From assembly GCA_001598975.1 (NCBI GenBank), contig BBXU01003222.1:1-39861 (forward strand): a DNA stretch of 39,861 nucleotides. Direction: 5' to 3'. The notes beneath the pieces were generated by a model. That model had not been told where the DNA came from and made no database searches. It saw only the letters and a program-made list of their open reading frames with translations. The DNA is from Parachlorella kessleri (Eukaryota > Chlorophyta > Trebouxiophyceae > Chlorellales > Chlorellaceae). Position numbers and translations under genes: made by a program. Positions 33,601 to 39,861 of the stretch are shown here, in pieces; within the stretch, counting starts at the first letter, position 1; each line of letters opens with the position of its first letter.

Positions 33601-36600
33601 GCCACTTGGTAACAGCTGCAGCAATGCCGAAAATGCGACTGCCCAAGGCCAGGAGCAGAATTGCCCACATGCAATCGCTGGCTACACTATGTAATGGCCC
33701 TCACCCTTCTACCCACCTTGCATGGAGTCCAAGTGGAGTATGCAAGGTGTCTGCTCTCCTTCGCAGCCAGGCTCCACACCTGCAAGATGAGCAGATTAAA
33801 TCCTAAAATGAAATGCTTGACACTTTTGAGTACCAGCACTGGGCACCACAGCAGCCACAAAGTTGTGGGCTAAGGCAAGCTTTCGTGGCAGCTCCGATCC
33901 AGCACTCAATTAGAACCGGCCAGGCACGGCAAAGCCTGGCAGTGACAATGACAATGGTGACTAACCGTCCAGGCAGGTCGGGTTTTGTGAGCCCACATTG
34001 GTTGCAGCTGTTGCAAAACGACGGCAGGCCAGGAGCGGGAGAGGGGGTTCAGGAAAGACGCGGCGTACCTGGGTGGCAGACAATGGCCAGGGACCAGTGC
34101 AGCGACTCGTGTATGGGCACCACCAGGTAGTCCTTGGAAAAGATGTCCACGCCCTGCAGTCAGCAACATGCAAAACAGTGACATGGCGACACCGTTCACC
34201 GGCAGCTTTTATGTCTCAGGTGGAAGGAGCATCCAAGTAGTCATAGGAGAAGATGTCCACGCCCCGTTGAGTAACATGTGAAAAGAGCAGCAGTCTATCG
34301 CACCGACAGCCTCTGTCTCTTCAGGTAGAAGGAGAAAGTCAGGCAGTCCATGGCACGAATGCCCACAACATGCAAACGTGATGGGTGAAAGTGTCCTTAG
34401 TTGTGCTTCACTCCCACGTTGGTCTTCACCGCGATGGCCCGCATCGCAAAATGCCATGCAGCCAACCGTGGTACCGTGGATAAAATCCAGCACCAAACTC
34501 CTGCCCACGCCACGCTATCACCACTAGCACCACCACTGCGGAAGCTGTCCAGCAGCGGGCTGCCAGGCGCACCCACCTTGGTCCAGTTCTTGACCTTCTG
34601 GTGGTTGCGCAGCGCCTGCCACTCGGGCGAGCCCGACCCCCACCCCATCTCCTCCTTGGCATACTTGACCAGCTCGTCGGACAGGGAGCTTGCTGCAGCA
34701 GCAGGCGGCAAATGGCAAGCATGCGTGAGACTGTGGGCATACTCTATATCAACGGACCCATGGCATGCTTAACCACCGCTGTCAAAAGCTGCGCCATGGT
34801 GGCGAATAAGCTAGCAGCCACCAGAACATAGATTTTATTATTAATGTTGAGGCAACGTTATCATTATGTGCCTCTCTGTCAACCAACGGGCAAACAGCTG
34901 GTGGCAGATTGTGGACGGATATTGAAACTGTTCGCGTAATGCCTGGAGTCCCAACCTTCCATCCTTCACCCTCATCCCGCTGCTAAGGCAGCAAGCTGTC
35001 AGCAGGACTGCCACATGGCATGCCCTTAGACAGCAAGAGCGGCCCAAGCGACCACAAGAGACCCAAGGAAAGCTTCAGGGCGGCACTTGATAGCAGCTCC
35101 AATTTTATGTGCAGAAACTCAAGACAGCAAGCAGCCTAACTTACGGTTGTTCTCTGTGAGCTTCTTGTAGAAGAAGGAGTTGAAGAAGTAGCAGCGACTG
35201 GCTGCCTCAGATCCCAGCCGGCGCTCCAGCTGCTGCCGCAGCCACCTGCACTCTGGCAGGGTGGAGGATTGATTAGGTCCACGGCTTACAGCCAGGACAG
35301 CAGTGGTGGGCAACTGCAGATGGCCGAGACCCAGTGGCCTCCAAAGCGACAGAGCTGTGCGAAAACAAGTCAATCATGGGACGGATAGCTAGTCACCAGC
35401 CCACACTTGTTGTGAGCAAAGACCCAGGGCCAGGGAAATCTCAGTGAGATGCGCCTAGCTGGCCCGCCAAAAAACAGTAGATATGAGGTCCAACAATATG
35501 ACCATCAGTCTCAGTGGGGAGAACAGGGACTCGAACTCACCTCAGGTAGAAGTCAATGACTGTGTCATTGAGGAACTCCTGGTCGTCCAGCCGAGCCAAG
35601 TCCAGGGCAGTGACCTCCACTGCCCCGTCAGACTCGCCGGTGGCGCCCGGTGGCGGAAACAAGCAGCGCAGCCCCTGCAGCAGCAAGGGTGAGGCTTAGG
35701 GAACAAGTGCAGAGCTCAGCCAGCGTCATGGATATGGGGTATGGTGGACCGCAACCAATACCCATCGGCCTATAACCTGATAGTTGACCGCACTTAGCAG
35801 ACACCCAGCCAGCACTGGCCTGCAAGAAAGCTGTCGTCAGACAGTCGGAGGGTGCACAATGTCCGTACCTCAAACCTCTTGGAGGTGCTCGTCCAGGACC
35901 TGACGCGGCTAAGGCGTGCTGGCCCCGCTGTGGCCGCCGCCGCAGCAGGCGCAGCATCGTCACCATCACTCAGCAGGATGGGGTTGTCCTGTGAGTAAGG
36001 GGCGGTGGGAGCAACACATGACACCGTGTCGCGGCGACTTGGTACAAAGGCGCAAAGAGTATTTGCTGCACAGACTACCTACAAGCTTTAGTATATGCTA
36101 GACATGCGGGCAACATGGCAGCACGCAGCTAGTTTTACTACACTCCTCAGGCATAATAGATAAGGAATGGTCTAAGGAGAACCAAAGCAAGGACCACAGC
36201 ATCCCTCGGTGCAAGCCTGTAACCCTCACTAACTACCCAGGATATATTTATACTTCACACTGACTTGTAGTGCCGTGCGGGCCATAATCAACTAACCTCT
36301 GTGCCTCGCCCATCGTCTTGCTGCTTGGCTGCTGCGCTGCGCTGCGTGCGCCGCGGCCTGCCGTTGATGTGCCGCGGCGCCTTTGCCACGTCAGCAGCGC
36401 TAGGCTCGTAGTCCTCATCCTCACTATTGCGCTTCTTGCGACGCGGCTTCCCCTGCTGTGCACCCCGCTGCTGCCCTGCCGGGGTACCCCGCTCCCCCTG
36501 CCCCAGGCCCGGTAGCCCCTGCCCAAGCCCCGGAAGCCGCTGCTGCTGCTTCTGCCGTTGGCCTGGCTGCTTGCGCTGGTACGTAACTACATCTTGTAGC

Positions 36601-39068
36601 TGCCCGCTGCCTGCTGCTCCTCCTCCTCCTGCTGTCCTATCAGCTCCAGCAGTGCTTGTCTTGAAGTCCAGGGGTTTATAGCCGATGGGCCTTGCCGCAT
36701 AGAAAGCATCCTTGCTCACAGCATTGGCAGTCTGCTGTGCAGGCAACAGCTTAGGCACAGTGAAGGGGGGAGCGCCATTTGGGCCTTTGCCCTGCAGCAA
36801 CACACGTGGCAGCGGTGAAGAAATGCCCGAGCCGGAAGAAGCCTGCCAGGCTGGTGAGCATGATCTAGCCTGCTCTCTGAGCAAGTGCCATGCAGGCAGT
36901 GCATGTGCTGCAATGGGCTACGCGCCTCCCTCAGGGCCTATTGGAACTGCCCACCCAGCGAGCGCCCTTGCCACAGGTTGATGCCATTGAGGCCCCAGAC
37001 AATGAAGTCAGACGGCTAGGGATTCCTACCTCTTCAACCTTCTTCAGCGGCTGCAAGTGGGTGTGCCGGTCGAAGCAGCCGAAGCAAGCAAGTACCTGCT
37101 GCCCAGTGTTCTGATCCTGCAAGCATTGACCATAATGTCATCGACACAACGGCTGCACCTTGCAAGACGCTACAGCCTATAATGTCCCCAAAACAACCCC
37201 GCCCAATTGTATTTAATGCCAGCTGGGCATTTCCATCTTGCCGCAATAAGGCGTGAATTTCATACTCATCTTGTGACGTGTTTTCATTTGACTGCAATGC
37301 AACCCTATCCTTTTCCGTGTGTCTCACAGATGCCACATCCTATCCAGTAATGCCATGTGACCCAATGTCTTGAGAACTCGGTGAGGTTCTCAAGAGTGGC
37401 TGTTGTATGCAGCATGATACATATTGTAGCATTGAAGGTGCAGTAGCAGGCAACTGGGAAGATTGCATAACAACTCACCCTCCTCAGCTTCAGAGCATCT
37501 TGTCGGCAGGGTTCCCGACAGACCTCACAAGCTATTGAAGGCACCTCAGATGCCCCTGCATGAGAATAGCAGCACTTGGACCACATGAGCTAATTTGCAC
37601 AGCATTTCATATCTCAACCTCCTGCAGGACACAGGATGGAGACGGAGGCATGGCCAGGATGCGATGGCAGTGGTTTAGCATCAGATTGCCCTTCGTAAGA
37701 AGCATGGAGCAGGTAAAACATGATAAAGCCAACTGGCTTCCTAAAGATTGGCAAACATGATCCAGTGCAATAACCCTTCTTCGAACCTAGTCTCACCATA
37801 TGCTGGCTGTGACTTGCTCACAATTCGAGCACCTGACATTACACCAGCTGCAATTGCACATGGAAACAGATGACAGTTAGCCCAACCTTGAGGAAAATGA
37901 AATTTGCTCCAGCAATGCACCTGCCGACGAGGAGCAAGCAAATCACAGCACCTTGACTCTTGCTCATCAACACAGGCTGCGCCTCCTCTGCCCCGCTTTG
38001 TCACTTGCATCCACTCTAATATGCAGTGCCAGTCAGACCGTGCAATGTCCTAAATAGTACTAACCTGCAGCACTCAGCATCTTGCCTCCGCGCGTTGCTG
38101 TCTGTGTCTCCCCTCTCTGCACGACACAGCAGTATGTCCTCTTCAGCACCATCAATTCCACCCTGACAGTAAATAGAGTCCATTATATCTGAAGCCCAAG
38201 GAGCGCCATGAACTGACTCCACACAAGTTCCTTCAACGTGCGGCTACAATGGACGCTCTCCATGTCCAAGACATTAACAGCTTTAGTATTCCAGGCTGGT
38301 TAAGAGGCTGTCTGCAAGTATAGGAAAGGGTACCAACCCCACCTGGGCACGAGGAGCTGCGGGAGGGTTGCGCAAGTCCTCCGGATCCGTCTGCAAACCG
38401 CTGAAGTCACGCGATGCCTTGTGCTGCACCTCTAATGTCGCAAAGGACTGCGTGCAAGCAGGGACACAGAAAAGGCGAGGGAATCAACATGCAACCGCCG
38501 CAATGTGGACTGATGCAAGCTAGCTACAGGAGGAGGCACAGCCACCCCCTGCTTTCAGACTACCTGCACAGACCTGCTACTGAAATAGACGCTCAACAAC
38601 ACTACGTACGAGGTTATGTGGGATAGTTGCGACACGCACCCTATCCAGCCAGCCTTTGGAGGCCATGTTCACTGGCTGAGCGCCTGCATGCATGGCTTCT
38701 GCAGGGTGCTGAGTACTGGTCCTCCATGGCTTGATGCCCGGAGCAAGCTGATGCTCTCGCTGCCGCTGCTCAACTCCTTGCTGCTGCCGCTGCTGCCTCT
38801 GTTGCTGCTCCTGCTCCAAAGAAGCTGCATACGTGCGCTTCCGGTTATATAAGAGCATGAGAGATTCCTTCGGCTCCTCCCCCTTGTTTCTGTGGTTTCT
38901 TATCACTTCTTCTAGGTTCGTCAGTCCCATCCTGATTACTGATAGGTTCGTGCCAAATTCCCTCCTAGCCACCGCCATATCGATCGGCCCAGCCAGCAGC
39001 TCCTCCAGCTGACTGGGGCCTGCTGCTGCTGCCGCGTTGTTCGCCTGGCTAACGAACAAAGGGTCCAT
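24622..39068 (-). CDS. ULP2: ULP2/SENP6-7-type SUMO protease (C48) with long Gln-rich SIM-bearing tail
   Basis: Nuclear cysteine protease that removes SUMO, for this subtype mainly from poly-SUMO chains. Twenty-eight exons join in phase: 39068-38640, 38447-38343, 38243-38065, 37987-37887, 37555-37479, 37116-37030, 36791-36297, 35988-35869, 35674-35541, 35245-35145, 34692-34577, 34153-34069, 33779-33717, 33436-33369, 33090-32983, 32804-32723, 32512-32420, 32110-32025, 31628-31437, 31174-31001, 30494-30342, 30138-30017, 29761-29371, 29071-28835, 28520-27989, 27842-27748, 27486-26490, 26258-24622; 2352 residues. The peptidase core (about 540-845) shows FLNDTVIDFYLR, CYFFNSFFYKKLTE, DIFSKDYLVVPIHESLHW (His667), ILHLDS (Asp694), IQGNFCDCG (Gln760, Cys766) and FLTTVWFEP. 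Residues 1-530 carry a polyQ run, two Cys pairs (CEVCREPC, CFGC) and a basic KPRRKKR signal. The 1500-residue tail is Gln/Ala-rich and disordered, with VVDL motifs near 1227, 1573 and 1853. Intron 15 is GC-AG. Family members usually have about 500-1100 residues. The upstream frame is closed by a stop before the ATG at 39068. Exons 3-5 and 22 are the least certain. Confidence 0.9.
25198..25250 (-). repeat. 18-bp coding tandem repeat (Gln-Gln-Gly-Ser-Pro) in the protease tail
   Basis: On the minus strand the last exon repeats QQQGSPQQQGSPQQQ from near-identical 18-bp units. The same exon has further CAG-rich runs (for example near 25270-25320 and 25500-25535), so length variation between strains is likely. 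Confidence 0.85.
34216..34290 (-). repeat. Decayed partial copy of SUMO-protease exon 12 inside intron 11
   Basis: On the minus strand 34263-34231 reads GVDIFSYDYLD, nearly the start of exon 12 (GVDIFSKDYLV, 34153 down). The flanks also match: GATGTCCACGCC and the AACATG(C/T)(A/G)A segment recur in both. The acceptor is lost (CAACGG in place of CTGCAG before GGCGTGG) and the copy ends before the catalytic HW. A still weaker third copy (AGGTAGAAGGAG...AACATGCAAA) lies at about 34320-34378. Confidence 0.65.
36486..36535 (-). repeat. 21-bp coding tandem repeat (LPGLGQG) in exon 7 of the protease
   Basis: The minus-strand reading LPGLGQGLPGLGQGERG comes from two near-identical 21-bp units next to a Gln-rich stretch, in the disordered N-terminal region just before the basic nuclear-localisation-like segment. 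Confidence 0.8.
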
Positions 39069-39531
39069 TGTGTCCAAGTTGCTTCCTCCCAGCCAGACAA
39101 ATAACAGCGATCAGGCTACGGCATGGCTGGTTCTCAGACAGGCCTGCCTACCATGGACCTCGTTACCCTATTAACTCAAGAACTCTGTTAAAGACTCAGA
39201 AAGCTTCCCTCTTAACCCACGGTAGCTTGCAACTGTAACCTCCAGGTAAAAAAGAAACTAACATTACAATCACTCCGCGCAGCACACTGATACCTCAAGA
39301 CTTCCCTTATCCTGCCGGTTGTTTACCGAACTCCCCTGGCATGTCCCCTGGTCGAGTTTCTGCTCAAACGTGCTGTGCCTGCGGGCATGCCACGCTGGCT
39401 CCCGTCCTCCTTGAGATCTCCTTCTACTAGGCTTCTACTTATCCCCGTGCGCTGGTCTTATTTCCCACCTTGGATATAGCACTGCTAAGTACCTCCATTA
39501 TCTCCCACCTTCTTTGTGATCAGATTTTCCG
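39069..39531. promoter_or_regulatory. Shared upstream region of divergent SUMO protease and SDR genes
   Basis: The start codons at 39068 (minus) and 39532 (plus) face away from each other across 463 bp, which must contain both promoters and leaders. No TATA box or repeated element was recognised. Confidence 0.45.
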
Positions 39532-39861
39532 ATGGCAGCCAGCAAAGTTGCCCTGGTCACTGGGGGTGCCAAAGGTTTGTACTGACGTTGCCTGGGGCAC
39601 GGCACAGGACTTGCATCTGTGCCAACTTCTTTGCAACCCTTGCAGGGATTGGTCTAGCCTGCGCCCTGGCCTTGGGCAGGGCAGGGCACAAGGTGCTCGT
39701 GGCCGACTTGGATAAAGAAGGGCTGGCAGCAGCTAAGCAAAAGCTAGAAGACGAGGGAGTGACAGTCAGCACAACTGTCTGCGATGTGGGCGACAAGGCA
39801 TCGGTAAGACCCCGGCCCTGCCTAACGTGCCTGTGCAGTGCAGTATCGTGCTTTGCCCCCC
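39532..39861 (+). CDS. Short-chain dehydrogenase/reductase, 5' part only
   Basis: NAD(P)-dependent oxidoreductase of the classical SDR superfamily. Two exons are visible: 39532-39574 and 39646-39803; the gene then enters an intron (GTAAGA) and leaves the window. The N terminus is a Rossmann fold: strand KVALVTGG, then the TGxxxGIG cofactor loop (TGGAKGIG, residues 10-17), helix LACALALGRAG, strand VLVADLD with an Asp at the end of strand 2 (often favouring NAD(H)), and CDVGDKAS, the usual CDV(S/T) adenine-contact motif. No targeting peptide precedes the fold, so a cytosolic enzyme is likely. The YxxxK active site lies beyond the edge, so the substrate cannot be inferred; acetoin/butanediol-type and 3-oxoacyl-ACP reductases are among the possibilities. 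Confidence 0.88.

Noticed and set aside
35521..35540. tRNA T-arm-like sequence (GTTCGAGTCCC on minus)
   Set aside because: It sits at the donor of SUMO-protease exon 9 and no acceptor stem, D-arm or anticodon arm can be built around it.
38577..39077. Protease start extended to the TTG at 39077
   Set aside because: Eukaryotic nuclear genes start at ATG; the first in-frame ATG is at 39068 and an upstream in-frame stop closes the frame.

Overview
This window looks like nuclear DNA of a green alga (Chlorophyta, probably a trebouxiophyte). That is inferred from gene content and style, not from a database match. Genes are dense and cut by many short GT-AG introns with a few GC-AG ones. Exons are rich in CAG/CTG runs. 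One 3' end carries the green-algal poly(A) signal TGTAA. Products include a plant-type DUF3054 protein and a secreted (Ser-Pro)-rich wall-type protein. No tRNA, rRNA, CRISPR array or bacterial operon was seen. All gene models were built by eye from splice sites, reading phase and protein-family motifs.

Layout: (1) 803-2285, minus: 5' half of ribosomal protein S9 (RPS9), running off the left edge. (2) 2573-4392, plus: four-helix DUF3054 membrane protein, divergent from RPS9. (3) 4880-11257, plus: FIGNL1, an AAA ATPase acting on RAD51/DMC1 in recombination, in 16 exons. (4) 11981-15196, minus: secreted protein with signal peptide, cysteine-rich PAN/apple-like region, Ser-Pro linker and an unrecognised C-terminal domain. 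(5) 15520-16114, minus: possible small basic protein. (6) 16.1-18.7 kb: gene-poor, with a large imperfect inverted duplication, an orphan coding-like exon and copies of a dispersed repeat. (7) 18689-21965, plus: ten compatible exons that begin like mitochondrial ATPase inhibitor IF1 and end in a one-helix membrane protein, either one odd fusion or two genes. (8) 22.0-24.6 kb: a tiny one-helix ORF and more repeat copies. (9) 24622-39068, minus: a 28-exon ULP2/SENP6-7-type SUMO protease, about 2352 residues, filling over a third of the window. (10) 39532 to the right edge, plus: start of a short-chain dehydrogenase/reductase, divergent from the protease gene.

The genes do not form a pathway. 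FIGNL1 and the SUMO protease both belong to chromosome maintenance, but nothing in the sequence ties their expression together. The least expected items are the SUMO protease with several SUMO-interacting motifs spread along a very long glutamine-rich tail, the decayed copy of its catalytic-histidine exon, the inverted duplication able to fold into a long hairpin, and the IF1/membrane-protein chain.
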